A stretch of 20,957 nucleotides of DNA from JBJEFI01 sp051873875 (GCA_051873875.1 JBJEFI010000011.1:1-20957); one strand, 5' to 3'; counted from the stretch's first letter, positions 6,994 through 15,435 are shown. The notes: generated by a model from the letters alone, not told the origin. Numbers and translations: made by a program.

Positions 6994-8490
6994 TTATTTT
7001 ATTTTTATTCGGTCTGCATTAGGAACTTCTTTTTTTCTAAACCAGCCAGATGGTTGCACATTTAAATTCACATTAATTTGCTTTACTTCTAAATATGCCT
7101 CTAAGCCATACGTACCAAGTTCTCTTCCAATACCACTTTGCTTATAGCCACCCCAAGGTGCTTCATTAAATGTTGGATGATAAGCATTAATCCATGTAAT
7201 CCCTGCTCGTAACTGCCTAATGACTCGATGTCCCTTCGCACCATCATTTGTAAATACTGCACCTGCTAAGCCATATTTCGTTCCATTTGCTAAAGCAATT
7301 GCTTCCGCTTCTGTTTTAAACGTTTGAATGACTAACACTGGACCAAAAATTTCTTCTTGTACAATGCGCATCGTTGATGTTGTATTTGTAAAAATTGTCG
7401 GGGCAATAAAATAGCCTTTACGATTTAAACGATATCCACCGCATAGAAGCTTTGCTCCTTCTGACTTACCAATTTCAATATATTCGAGAACACGATTCAT
7501 TTGTCGTTCTGAAATTAAAGGCCCCATTTCTGTTTGTTCATCTACGCCATCCCCGACTACAATGTCATTTGCTCGAGAAACAAGTTCAGAAACAAATCGA
7601 TCATAAATACTTTCCTCTAATAAAAGACGTGAACCTGCTGAACATACTTGCCCTTGATTCGCAAAAATACCAAATAAAGCATAATCAACAGCTGTTTCAA
7701 AATCCGCATCTGCAAATACGATATTTGGTGATTTACCACCTAATTCTAAACCAACTTTTTTAATCGTTTCTGCTGCTGCCTTCATAATGGCAATACCCGT
7801 TTCTGTTCCACCAGTAAAGGCTACCTTATCAACGAGTGGATTTCGAGCTAATTCATCCCCAACTGTTTTCCCATCACCAAGAACCAAATTAACAACCCCT
7901 GGAGCAAAACCAACTTCATCTATGATTTCAAATAACTTGATTAACGTTAATGGTGTTTGCTCTGCTGGTTTAATGACTAACGTACAACCTGCCGCAATAG
8001 CTGGGGCAATTTTTTGTGTTGCCATTACTAATGGATAGTTCCATGGAATAATTTGTCCAACGACACCAACTGGTTCTCGTACTACCATCGCTGTTATGTC
8101 ATCAGGTACATCATACGTCTGACCATGAGGCTTCGTTGCCAATCCTGCATAATAGCGAAATTGATTTACTGCATCACTCATATCATAGATTGCTTCACGA
8201 AGTGGCTTCCCATTATTTAACGTTTCTAATAATGCCAGCTCTTCACTTCGTTCTTCAAGTAAATCCGCTACTTTATTTAATAAATCAGCCCGTTCACGTG
8301 CATTTGTCAACGCAAATCCATCTTCATCAAAAGCTCGACGTGCTGCTTCAATTGCCGTAATGGCATCATTTTTCGTTCCCTCTGTTACAGTGGCAATTAC
8401 TTCTTCTGTTGCTGGATTTAAAATTTGACGAGTTTGTCCCGTTTCTCCCTTTACCCATTTTCCATCTATATACATTTTTTCTACTTTCAT
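6994..8490 (-). CDS. NAD(P)-dependent aldehyde dehydrogenase, betaine-/aminobutyraldehyde type
   Basis: A 498-residue ALDH, normal length. Catalytic residues are present: Cys283 in GQVCSAGSR, the general base Glu249 in LELGGKS, Asn151 in PWNYP and the cofactor loop FTGGTETG. It resembles B. subtilis GbsA (betaine aldehyde dehydrogenase) throughout, including the end motif APWGGYKQSGIGRELG. The nearest upstream gene on this strand is a PatA-like putrescine aminotransferase, so I infer that the physiological substrate is 4-aminobutyraldehyde, giving GABA; betaine aldehyde remains possible because these enzymes overlap. The start ATG at 8490 follows AGGAGGAATAGA. The leader contains the structured element at 8510-8655, and a terminator at 8699-8745 separates it from patA, so it probably has its own or a read-through transcript. 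A bidirectional terminator follows. Confidence 0.93.
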   Translation of the reverse strand: MKVEKMYIDGKWVKGETGQTRQILNPATEEVIATVTEGTKNDAITAIEAARRAFDEDGFALTNARERADLLNKVADLLEERSEELALLETLNNGKPLREAIYDMSDAVNQFRYYAGLATKPHGQTYDVPDDITAMVVREPVGVVGQIIPWNYPLVMATQKIAPAIAAGCTLVIKPAEQTPLTLIKLFEIIDEVGFAPGVVNLVLGDGKTVGDELARNPLVDKVAFTGGTETGIAIMKAAAETIKKVGLELGGKSPNIVFADADFETAVDYALFGIFANQGQVCSAGSRLLLEESIYDRFVSELVSRANDIVVGDGVDEQTEMGPLISERQMNRVLEYIEIGKSEGAKLLCGGYRLNRKGYFIAPTIFTNTTSTMRIVQEEIFGPVLVIQTFKTEAEAIALANGTKYGLAGAVFTNDGAKGHRVIRQLRAGITWINAYHPTFNEAPWGGYKQSGIGRELGTYGLEAYLEVKQINVNLNVQPSGWFRKKEVPNADRIKIK

Positions 8491-8509
8491 TCTATTCCTC
8501 CTCTTATAT

Positions 8510-8655
8510 AAAGTGAAACTTCCATTAGTGGGAGTTTTCTTTCATCCCCACTAATGGTTAGTTGAACCAATCGGGTCCTTACTGACACTTATCTCCCTCT
8601 TAAACTTCCCTCTTTCGCTAAGTTTTGAGGTGGGAGTCTTAGTGTCAGTTAGGAC
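8510..8655 (-). repeat. Structured palindromic element in the leader of the aldehyde dehydrogenase gene
   Basis: Two strong folds are visible. The outer arms GTCCTTACTGACACT (8575-8589) and AGTGTCAGTTAGGAC (8641-8655) pair over 15 bases with one mismatch. They enclose a second stem (CTCCC and AAACTT at 8593-8607 with AAGTTT and GGGAG at 8620-8636) and a loop holding a short purine-rich tract. Nearer the gene, CCATTAGTGGG (8522-8532) and CCCACTAATGG (8547-8557) make a perfect 11-bp stem. An alternative small hairpin TGGTT/AACCA lies between them. From memory this resembles dispersed structured repeats of the Bacillus cereus group (bcr-type), but I cannot confirm this. It ends about 20 bases before the gene's start. 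It could be a mobile repeat or a leader RNA; no ligand motif of a known riboswitch is recognised. Confidence 0.5.
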
Positions 8656-8698
8656 GGGATACATTTTCAATAAGTAGCTTTTCACATAACTAACAATC

Positions 8699-8745
8699 AA
8701 AAAATACCTCCACTTTTCTATACAATATGTTAAAAGTGGAGGTAT
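8699..8745 (-). terminator. Strong terminator downstream of patA
   Basis: ATACCTCCACTTTT (8704-8717) and AAAAGTGGAGGTAT (8732-8745) form a perfect 14-bp stem with a 14-base loop; the minus strand then has six U. It lies about 240 bases past the patA stop and ahead of the structured element, so it should largely separate patA from the aldehyde dehydrogenase gene. Confidence 0.8.
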
Positions 8746-8812
8746 CTTTATTGGCTAAGATTAACCTTATTACTCATTAAATTTTAACTATCCTTCTATC
8801 CTATCAGCTCCA

Positions 8813-8917
8813 CTAATACCTGATTTTTTCCCAACCTACACGAAACCCTTGTATAGCTTCAAAATTTTCATGGCTGCTAGTTGCTTCTTCAAACAAATGA
8901 AAGAAAGAGTATTTCAT
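8813..8917 (-). other. Doubtful 34-codon ORF in the patA downstream region
   Basis: The 240 bases between patA and its terminator contain one protein-like frame, beginning MKYSFFHLFEEATSSHENFE and ending VGWEKIRY. There is no Shine-Dalgarno before the ATG at 8917, and I recognise no family. It could be a short leftover of a lost gene or chance. Nothing else coding is visible from 8746 to 8985. Confidence 0.15.
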
Positions 8918-8985
8918 CAAATGATAAGGTGCACTGTATTACAAATTTTATAATTAGTGCATCTATCTAATTCATTTATTAAAAA

Positions 8986-10353
8986 TTATTGTGTCACTAC
9001 TTCTTCTACTTGTTTCGATAAAATGGCAATATTTTTTTCAAGTGCGTTTAACACTGTATCAATTTGTTCATAAGAAATAACCGCTGGTGGCTCAAGGCGA
9101 ATAACACGAGCATTATTAATTGTACCACTCACTAAAATATGGTCATTAAATAATAATTTCGCACATGTATAGCCAAGTTCATTGGATGTGAATTCCATCC
9201 CAATTAATAAACCTAAACCACGAACTTCCTTCAAGACAGTTGGATATTTCCCTTGCAGTTCATGTAAACGATTTAAGATATATTCTCCTTTTTCTTTCGC
9301 TTGGTTTGGAATATCTTCTTCAATAATCGTTTTAATTGCTGCAATTGATGCTGCACAACAAAGTGGGTTGCCACCGAAAGTAGATGACCCTAATAAAAAT
9401 GGATTTTCCTCCATCTTATCCCACAAATGATCACGAGCAACCATAGCAGCAATCGGCATGACACCACCACCAAATGCTTTTCCAAGTGTCATAATATCAG
9501 GAACCACATCATAATGGTCCATTCCAAACAACGTGCCAGTACGCCCCATTCCTGTTTGTACTTCATCAACAATTAATAAACATCCATATTTATCACAAAT
9601 CTCACGTAAGCGCTTAAAATAATCGGCAGGCGGTAAGTTAACGCCACCTTCTCCTTGAAGTGGCTCAACGATAATACCTGCAACAGTTTCACCTGTGGCA
9701 ATTAGATTTTTAATCGCTGTTTCTGTTGCTTCACTATCCCCATAAGCTACATGGGTAAATCCTGGTACTAATGGCATATATGGTTCACGGAACATGGCTT
9801 TTCCTGAAGCAGAAAGAGAACCTAATGTTTTTCCATGAAAACCGTTAACAGTAGAAATAAAATATTTCTTCCCAGTTGCCAAACGAGCAAGCTTTAGTGC
9901 CATTTCATTTGCTTCTGTTCCACAGTTTACGAGATACGTATGTTGTAAGTCACCTGGTGTAATTGCCGCTACTAATTTAGATAAATAACCACGTAATGGA
10001 TCCACTAATTCCTGGCTATGCAACGCATAACGATCAATTTGTTTTTTCACTGCATTCACAACGTTTGGATGGCGATGGCCTAATAAAAATACGCCATAGC
10101 CGCCTAAGCAATCAATATATTCATCCCCTTTTGTATCGCGGAAAACAGCACCTTCTCCGTTCCACTCAACAACGGAATAATCACTAGATACTGATTTTCG
10201 GTGTTTTAAAATTGCTTCATTAACGAAATGAGTAAAATTATAAATGGAATCCTCTACAATTTTCTGTTGTTCTTCTGGTGTTAGTGTATCTTTCTCAATA
10301 TATGACAATATTTCATTAGCATCTTGCAATACTTCTTCTTTATTTTTTCTCAT
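8986..10353 (-). CDS. patA: Putrescine aminotransferase (class III, PLP-dependent)
   Basis: A 455-residue class-III aminotransferase that matches E. coli PatA (YgjG) along its length. Examples are EFIDCLGG-like EYIDCLGGYGVFLLGHRHP, LHSQELVDPLR, EPLQGEGGV, VDEVQTGMGRTG, TFGGNPL and NNA-RIEPP-like NNARVIRLEPP near the end. The PLP lysine is Lys292 (TLGKAFGGGVMP), with Asp263 contacting the cofactor ring. It transfers the amino group of putrescine to 2-oxoglutarate (as known for PatA; some also use pyruvate), giving 4-aminobutyraldehyde. The ATG at 10353 is preceded by AAAGGTGA at normal spacing, which is better than an ATG 33 bases upstream. Its neighbours are the PucR-type regulator upstream on the same strand and the aldehyde dehydrogenase downstream, making a putrescine-to-GABA route. 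Cadaverine or related diamines are possible alternative substrates. Confidence 0.92.
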   Translation of the reverse strand: MRKNKEEVLQDANEILSYIEKDTLTPEEQQKIVEDSIYNFTHFVNEAILKHRKSVSSDYSVVEWNGEGAVFRDTKGDEYIDCLGGYGVFLLGHRHPNVVNAVKKQIDRYALHSQELVDPLRGYLSKLVAAITPGDLQHTYLVNCGTEANEMALKLARLATGKKYFISTVNGFHGKTLGSLSASGKAMFREPYMPLVPGFTHVAYGDSEATETAIKNLIATGETVAGIIVEPLQGEGGVNLPPADYFKRLREICDKYGCLLIVDEVQTGMGRTGTLFGMDHYDVVPDIMTLGKAFGGGVMPIAAMVARDHLWDKMEENPFLLGSSTFGGNPLCCAASIAAIKTIIEEDIPNQAKEKGEYILNRLHELQGKYPTVLKEVRGLGLLIGMEFTSNELGYTCAKLLFNDHILVSGTINNARVIRLEPPAVISYEQIDTVLNALEKNIAILSKQVEEVVTQ

Positions 10354-10448
10354 TTTATCACCTTTCCACTTTTTGTTTTTCTCCATTCCAATGATAAATC
10401 AAGCAACTGTTCATCTATCTACCCCCTAACAAAATACGGAGAAAAAAG

Positions 10449-10561
10449 CGTTGGGTAATCAGTTTGTACGCCCTTTATAAAAAATACATTCTAGTAGACA
10501 ATCTTCATTTCCTGCATCTTTCTACTTTCGCAGGAAATAGTTTGCCTATACATAAATTATA
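10449..10561 (-). promoter_or_regulatory. Probable patA promoter and structured leader
   Basis: On the minus strand a consensus -10 TATAAT (10556-10561) has no good -35 at 17 bases (GTAAAA), as expected for an activator-dependent promoter. Downstream, TTTCCTGC (10508-10515) and GCAGGAAA (10530-10537) form a perfect 8-bp inverted repeat. Further on, AAAGGGCGT and ACGCTTTTTT can pair (with G-U pairs) just before a U-run near 10450, a possible weak attenuator. These are sequence observations only; the controlling factor is inferred to be the adjacent PucR protein. Confidence 0.35.
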
Positions 10562-10606
10562 GTAAATAAATCAATCTGTTTTACCATTCAACTTATACAA
10601 AATAAT

Positions 10607-12232
10607 TTATTCTTTATACGACATACTGTATGAAAAGTTGTCCTTCCCTCCTTGCATATCGATAATACGTAATGCCATTTCTATGCATAATCGATTTTCA
10701 CTATCTAAATAATTTTCACCTAACAATTCCTCTAGCCGTTCTAAACGATGATATAGTGTTTGCCGATGAATAAAGAGTTTTTTCGCTGCGATTTGCTTTG
10801 AACCTCGATATTGAAGTAACACATCTAACGTCTTTAATAACTCTGTTCCATTCTTATTATCATAAGCAATAACGTTTCCTACATAATGGTGGACAAAGGA
10901 TTGAAGAAGTCCTTCTTTTTCAACCCCCTTAATAATTTGATAAATTCCAAGTTCGTCATAAAAAGGATTTATTTTTTGAAAGCGTGTTATGCTCAATGTT
11001 TGATATGCTTCTTGAAAACTTTCTTTTACTTCTCCTATTATTTTTTTCGGTTTACCAAAGCCAACGTATACATTATTCGGAACGGTAGCAAAGGAAAAGG
11101 AAGTGATCAAATGAAGCAATGTTTTTTTCAACTGAGGATACGTGTCTGCAGAAATAACTTCTTTGACGATACATATATAAATGGCATTATTCTTTGCCAT
11201 AAATAAACCAAACAAATGATGCCGTTTAAATAAGGAACGAAGTAAAATTAACATATCTTGATTAAAGGAATCTTGTTCCTCTTCTAACTTATGTTGTATT
11301 TCCACAACTCCACCTAAATAAAGATACCCATTTTTTCGCATGGGTGGTAAACCAATTTGTTGAAGAATTTCTTCTTCATGTGCCCTATCTCCTCGCATCA
11401 AGCTTTCTACTAACTCACTATGATGACGATTTTTTCTTTCTTCAATATATAGTTTTCGAAATAATAAATGAGAAATTGCCTTCCCTGTATAATCAAGCAA
11501 AAGTGACAAATACTCACTTTCCCCTGCAAAAGGAATACATAAATGGGCTAATGTTTGACCAAAATAGCTAATTGGCTGCACCATTATTTTCTTTTCACCA
11601 ATTTTTTGAATGGTTAATTTTTCTTCATAAAGCCAATCGACTTTCTGATAATAAGAAACTAATTCTTTCTTTGTTGCTTGGGATACATTTGGAAAGAATC
11701 TACATTCCTCCATCATCGAAAAGAAAAACACTTGTACAGATAATTGTTCATAGAGAAGTTTTAAGATTGGATATGTGTCTGTTGTTTGAAGGGAAATGTG
11801 TTGAAGATTTCTAGAATACACTTCTAAATCCTTTAACATTTGATGGTGTTTATTAATCAGTAGTCCATGGATGTCTTGCGTAATATCAACAAAGCGTACT
11901 GTCTTTGTAAAAATAATAAGTGGAAAATCATATGTATTGGCCAATTCAATCATTTCCGGTGGTACATCCGGCATAAATTCGCCTAATTCAATACATAATC
12001 CACAAGCTTCTTGCTCAATGAGTGCTTTCATATAGGATAAACATGTTTCTAAATTATTTTTGAGACCAATACCTGTCGTCAAAATCAAATCGTTGGCATT
12101 CGTAAACGGAGCAGATGTTGAAATTTCTAATACGTGTACCCAACCAACTTTTCTTGTACTACCACCTTTGCCAGCAATTAAGTTTCCATGTGAAAAAACA
12201 GGTCTTTGCAACAATTCTTTTACCGTTATCAC
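10607..12232 (-). CDS. PucR family transcriptional regulator
   Basis: About 541 residues with the three-part PucR layout. The N-terminal PucR domain (roughly 1-125) starts ITVKELLQRPVF and includes LILTTG. A middle region near 290-420 resembles the degenerate GGDEF-like domain of the family. The C-terminal helix-turn-helix (about 460-530) reads LLQYRGSKQIAAKKLFIHRQTLYHRLERL, a typical HTH_30 signature. Such proteins usually activate catabolic operons for purines, amino acids or polyamines. I choose GTG at 12232 because GAGGTG lies 6 bases upstream and the domain normally begins there; an upstream GTG at 12265 lacks this. The gene is divergent from the beta-alanine aminotransferase operon and directly upstream of patA, so it probably controls one or both. 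The effector cannot be read from sequence; a polyamine, GABA or beta-alanine signal is inference. Confidence 0.9.
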   Translation of the reverse strand: MITVKELLQRPVFSHGNLIAGKGGSTRKVGWVHVLEISTSAPFTNANDLILTTGIGLKNNLETCLSYMKALIEQEACGLCIELGEFMPDVPPEMIELANTYDFPLIIFTKTVRFVDITQDIHGLLINKHHQMLKDLEVYSRNLQHISLQTTDTYPILKLLYEQLSVQVFFFSMMEECRFFPNVSQATKKELVSYYQKVDWLYEEKLTIQKIGEKKIMVQPISYFGQTLAHLCIPFAGESEYLSLLLDYTGKAISHLLFRKLYIEERKNRHHSELVESLMRGDRAHEEEILQQIGLPPMRKNGYLYLGGVVEIQHKLEEEQDSFNQDMLILLRSLFKRHHLFGLFMAKNNAIYICIVKEVISADTYPQLKKTLLHLITSFSFATVPNNVYVGFGKPKKIIGEVKESFQEAYQTLSITRFQKINPFYDELGIYQIIKGVEKEGLLQSFVHHYVGNVIAYDNKNGTELLKTLDVLLQYRGSKQIAAKKLFIHRQTLYHRLERLEELLGENYLDSENRLCIEMALRIIDMQGGKDNFSYSMSYKE

Positions 12233-12248
12233 CCTATTCACCTCACCT

Positions 12249-12407
12249 ATTACTATTACACACAAACGAGAAAACTCCTTCTTTATTCCTTAATACCGCG
12301 CTACATTTCGCCTAATCCTTTTTCCTACGTTCATACACTTTGTATCATGTAATTTCCCATCTTCAATCGTAGGATAGTACTAACAAAAAAAGAAAGTGGG
12401 GATTGGG
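12249..12407. promoter_or_regulatory. Divergent promoter region between pucR-type gene and aminotransferase operon
   Basis: About 160 bases serve both directions. No consensus promoter pair stands out on either strand, which fits activator dependence. A 7-bp inverted repeat TCCTACG (12323-12329) / CGTAGGA (12368-12374) brackets the region just upstream of the plus-strand gene and is a candidate operator, but it is short enough to be chance. Confidence 0.35.
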
Positions 12408-13641
12408 ATGAATGATACAAAAGGCGTTACTCCTTTTACAAAAGATGAACTATTAGAAAAGGATCAACAATACGTTTGGCATCATATGTCTGTACACAAT
12501 CCAAATCCAATGATTGTCGTTTCTGGAGAAGGTGCACGAATAACAGATATTGATGGGAATAGCTATATTGATGGCATGTCTGGTTTATGGTGTGTCAACG
12601 TTGGTTATGGAAGAGAAGAAATTGCCGAAGCTGCTGCGGAACAATTAAAGAAATTACCTTACTTTCCACTAACACAAAGTAGTGTCCCCGCTATTTTACT
12701 AGCTGAAAAATTAAATAAGTGGCTAGGTGGAAACTATCGTATTTTCTATTCTAACTCTGGTTCTGATGCAAATGAAGTAGCCTTTAAGATTGCTAGACAA
12801 TACTTTGCCCAAAATGGAGAGCCTTCACGCTATAAATTCATTTCTCGTCATCGTGCTTATCATGGCAACTCCATGGGGGCATTAAGCGCAACTGGGCAAG
12901 CCCATCGAAAAGTAAAATATGAGCCTCTAGGCACAGGCTTTCAACATGTGGCACCTCCATACTGTTATCGTTGTCCATTTGGAAAGAAATATGGAGAGTG
13001 TTCCTTAGAATGTGCAACGAACTATGAAAGTGTCATTAATTACGAAGGTGCCGAAACGGTAGCAGGTGTTATTTTAGAACCTNNNNNNNNNNNNNNNNNN
13101 NNNNNNNNNNNNNNNNNNNNNNNNNNNNNNNNNNNNNNNNNNNNNNNNNNNNNNNNNNNNNNNNNNNNNNNNNNNNNNNNNNAACGAACTATATGATGTC
13201 TTTATGAAACCAGGGAAAGATAATCATTTCCGTCATGTGAATACATTCGGTGGCAATCCAGCTTCTTGTGCCATTGCCTTAAAAAATTTGGAACTAATCG
13301 AACAAGAAAATTTAATTGAACGAGCGGAAGAATTAGGACTTCGCCTTCGTCAAAAATTAGATGTTCTTTATAGTCATCCAAACGTTGGCGACATTCGTAG
13401 TTTTGGCTTCATCATCGGAATCGAGATGGTAGAAGACAAAGAAAGTAAGACGCCAGCAAGCAATGAAAAAGTAATGAAAATCATTGCCACATGTAAACAA
13501 AATGGACTTATTATCGGTCGAAATGGAGATACAGTACCAGGTTTTAATAATATCCTTACCCTTTCTCCACCATTTGTAACGACAGATGAAGAATTAGATT
13601 TTATCGTAACAACCGTAATTAATGCTTTTTCAACACTTTAA
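12408..13641 (+). CDS. Omega-amino acid (probably beta-alanine):pyruvate aminotransferase, interrupted by a scaffold gap
   Basis: A class-III PLP aminotransferase. The left part gives 225 residues. It has the phosphate-binding YSNSGSDANE and AYHGNSMGALSATG, and a Cys cluster (PYCYRCPFGKKYGECSLECA) typical of the beta-alanine/taurine:pyruvate group. The right part (from ELYDVFMKPG) contains the conserved NTFGGNPASCA and about 150 residues to the stop. Homologues are near 445 residues, so about 70 are missing, including the Asp of the cofactor site and the catalytic Lys. The frame shift across the 100-N run is an artefact of gap length, not evidence of a broken gene. ATG at 12408 follows GTGGGGATTGGG, a modest Shine-Dalgarno. 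The next gene, mmsA, begins 15 bases after the stop, so malonate semialdehyde is the expected product and beta-alanine the likely donor; other omega-amino acids are possible. Confidence 0.88.
13083..13182. other. Scaffold gap (100 N)
   Basis: Exactly 100 N inside the aminotransferase gene. Comparison with usual family length suggests about 200 bases are really missing. The flanking sequence is unique, so the cause of the break is not obvious. Confidence 0.97.
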
Positions 13642-13656
13642 AATGAGGTGACTAAT

Positions 13657-15123
13657 ATGTCAGTAAGCACAAATGTAGAAACATTAAAAAATTATATTGA
13701 TGGTGAGTGGGTGGATGCTTCTCCTCTTGCCAAAACAATCCCCGTTCCAAATCCCGCTACAGAAGAATTATTAGCTTATGTTCCACTCTCCACTCGAGAA
13801 GATTTAGATACAGCGGTAGCAGCTGCCAAAAAAGCGTTCAAGATATGGAGTAAAATCCCCGTTCCACGTCGCGCTCGTATTTTATTTAAATATCAACAAT
13901 TGTTGATGGAAAACTGGGAAGCACTTGCAAAATTAATTACGATCGAAAATGGAAAAAGTTACAAAGAAGCTTATGGAGAAGTACAACGTGGAATCGAATG
14001 TGTAGAATTCGCAGCTGGTGCCCCAACGTTGATGATGGGGAAACAATTACCTGATATTGCGACAAATATTGAATCTGCTATGTTCCGTTATCCTGTCGGT
14101 GTCATTGGTGGTATCACACCATTTAACTTCCCTATGATGGTACCATGTTGGATGTTTCCACTAGCAATTGCTTGTGGAAATACATTTATTTTAAAACCAT
14201 CTGAACGGACACCACTTCTAGCCAATCGTTTGGCAGAATTAATGACGGAAGCTGGATTACCAAAGGGCGTCTTAAATATCGTTCATGGTGCTCATGATAT
14301 CGTAAATGGTATTTTAGAACATAAAGATATTGCAGCTGTTTCATTTGTAGGTTCTCAACCAGTTGCAGAATACGTATATAAAACAGCTGCAAATAATGGA
14401 AAACGAGTGCAAGCTTTGGCTGGTGCCAAAAATCATAGTATCGTTTTAGCGGATGCAAACCTAGAAGATGCAGCAACACAAATTATTAATGCTGCTTATG
14501 GCTCCGCTGGCGAACGCTGTATGGCATGTGCTGTCGTTGTCGCTGTCGGTGATGTAGCAGAACCTCTTATTGAAAAAATTCAAGAAAAAGCTGATACCAT
14601 TACAATTGGAAATGGCTTAGATGATAGTATTTTCTTAGGACCAGTTATTCGCAAAGAACATCGTGAACGTACGGCAAGCTATATTGAAATTGGTGAACAA
14701 GAAGGTGCTGTTCTTTTACGTGATGGTCGTAAAGACGAAGCCTATAAACAAGATGGTTACTTCATTGGACCAACAATTTTTGATCATGTAAAACCATCCA
14801 TGAAAATATGGAAAGATGAAATCTTCGCTCCTGTTCTTTCCATCGTCCGTGTAAACACATTAGAAGAAGCAATTGAATTAACAAATCAATCTGACTTTGG
14901 AAATGGTGCTTGCTTATATACATTTAATGCAAAAGCTATCCGCTATTTCCGTGAAAATATTGAAGTTGGAATGCTTGGTGTGAACATTGGTGTTCCTGCT
15001 CCAATGGCCTTCTTCCCATTCTCTGGTTGGAAAAATTCCTTCTATGGTGATTTACATGCCAATGGTTCAGATGGTGTCGAATTCTATACTAGACGAAAAA
15101 TGATTACGAGTCGATTTGAATAG
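13657..15123 (+). CDS. mmsA: CoA-acylating (methyl)malonate-semialdehyde dehydrogenase
   Basis: A 488-residue enzyme closely matching B. subtilis IolA/MmsA (487). It oxidises malonate or methylmalonate semialdehyde with NAD+ and CoA, releasing CO2 and giving acetyl- or propionyl-CoA. The catalytic Cys288 sits in GSAGERCMACAVV. The position of the usual ALDH general-base Glu reads LAGAKNH, the known feature of this CoA-dependent family. Other signatures are PFNFPMMVPCWMFPLAIACGNTF and APMAFFPFSGWKNSF. ATG at 13657 follows GAGGTG by 6 bases; a GTG nine bases upstream lies inside that Shine-Dalgarno. It is the second gene after the aminotransferase, with no inositol genes nearby, so I infer a role in beta-alanine breakdown rather than inositol or valine catabolism. 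A strong terminator follows immediately. Confidence 0.95.
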   Translation: MSVSTNVETLKNYIDGEWVDASPLAKTIPVPNPATEELLAYVPLSTREDLDTAVAAAKKAFKIWSKIPVPRRARILFKYQQLLMENWEALAKLITIENGKSYKEAYGEVQRGIECVEFAAGAPTLMMGKQLPDIATNIESAMFRYPVGVIGGITPFNFPMMVPCWMFPLAIACGNTFILKPSERTPLLANRLAELMTEAGLPKGVLNIVHGAHDIVNGILEHKDIAAVSFVGSQPVAEYVYKTAANNGKRVQALAGAKNHSIVLADANLEDAATQIINAAYGSAGERCMACAVVVAVGDVAEPLIEKIQEKADTITIGNGLDDSIFLGPVIRKEHRERTASYIEIGEQEGAVLLRDGRKDEAYKQDGYFIGPTIFDHVKPSMKIWKDEIFAPVLSIVRVNTLEEAIELTNQSDFGNGACLYTFNAKAIRYFRENIEVGMLGVNIGVPAPMAFFPFSGWKNSFYGDLHANGSDGVEFYTRRKMITSRFE

Positions 15124-15124
15124 A

Positions 15125-15162
15125 AAAAAGCCAATTGAGTAAAAACTCAATTGGCTTTTTAT
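15125..15162 (+). terminator. Strong terminator after mmsA
   Basis: AAAAAGCCAATTGAGT and ACTCAATTGGCTTTTT form a perfect 16-bp stem with a four-A loop and a U-tract, starting two bases past the mmsA stop. Confidence 0.95.
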
Positions 15163-15235
15163 TTACAAATATATCCTTTATTAATTATTTTTTGAAGCAA
15201 TTAAAACTAAAAAGATAAAAAAACAATAAATTTTA

Positions 15236-15263
15236 TTGACATTGTTCGGAAAATCCGTATATT
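15236..15263 (+). promoter_or_regulatory. Sigma-A promoter with overlapping PurBox for the purine permease
   Basis: -35 TTGACA (15236-15241) and -10 TATATT (15258-15263) are 16 bases apart. Between them, 15241-15253 on the minus strand reads TTTTCCGAACAAT, matching the Bacillus PurBox (AWWWCCGAACWWT) except at the first base. PurR bound here would block RNA polymerase, as known for pbuG and other purine genes in B. subtilis. Confidence 0.75.
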
Positions 15264-15282
15264 AGTAAATGTAAACAAAAAC

Positions 15283-15357
15283 TTTATTCGTATAACGTTG
15301 GTAATATGGACCAACAGTTTCTACCGAATCGCCGTAAATGATTTGACTACGATGAAT
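15283..15357 (+). ncRNA. Guanine-class purine riboswitch aptamer
   Basis: The conserved core is present: P1 5' strand TTCGTA, then TAAC; P2 GTTGGT/ACCAAC (15297-15302 with 15310-15315) around AATATGG; the junction AGTTTCTACC; P3 GAATC/GATTT with loop GCCGTAAAT; and J3/1 GACTACGA closing P1. The discriminating base in GACTA is C, the guanine-sensing form (adenine riboswitches have U). The P1 3' strand continues as GATGAAT (15351-15357), which can pair with ATTCATC at 15432-15438 in the expression platform. Confidence 0.92.
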
Positions 15358-15435
15358 GATATAATTTAATAGGTATTTAATATATAAATATATCCCTATA
15401 ATTATATTTATATACTCCTATCAAACGATCAATTC

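Noticed and set aside
6994..8490. Plus-strand ORFs at 7452-7763, 7787-8038 and 8136-8360
   Set aside because: They lie entirely within the well-supported aldehyde dehydrogenase gene on the other strand and have no family-like sequence.
12291..12302. T-box-like TACCGCG before the aminotransferase operon
   Set aside because: Only a short fragment of the T-box sequence is present, with no GGTGG context, no stem I and no terminator.
13083..13204. Frameshift making the aminotransferase a pseudogene
   Set aside because: The frame change occurs across a run of exactly 100 N, whose length is arbitrary; both sides are well conserved.
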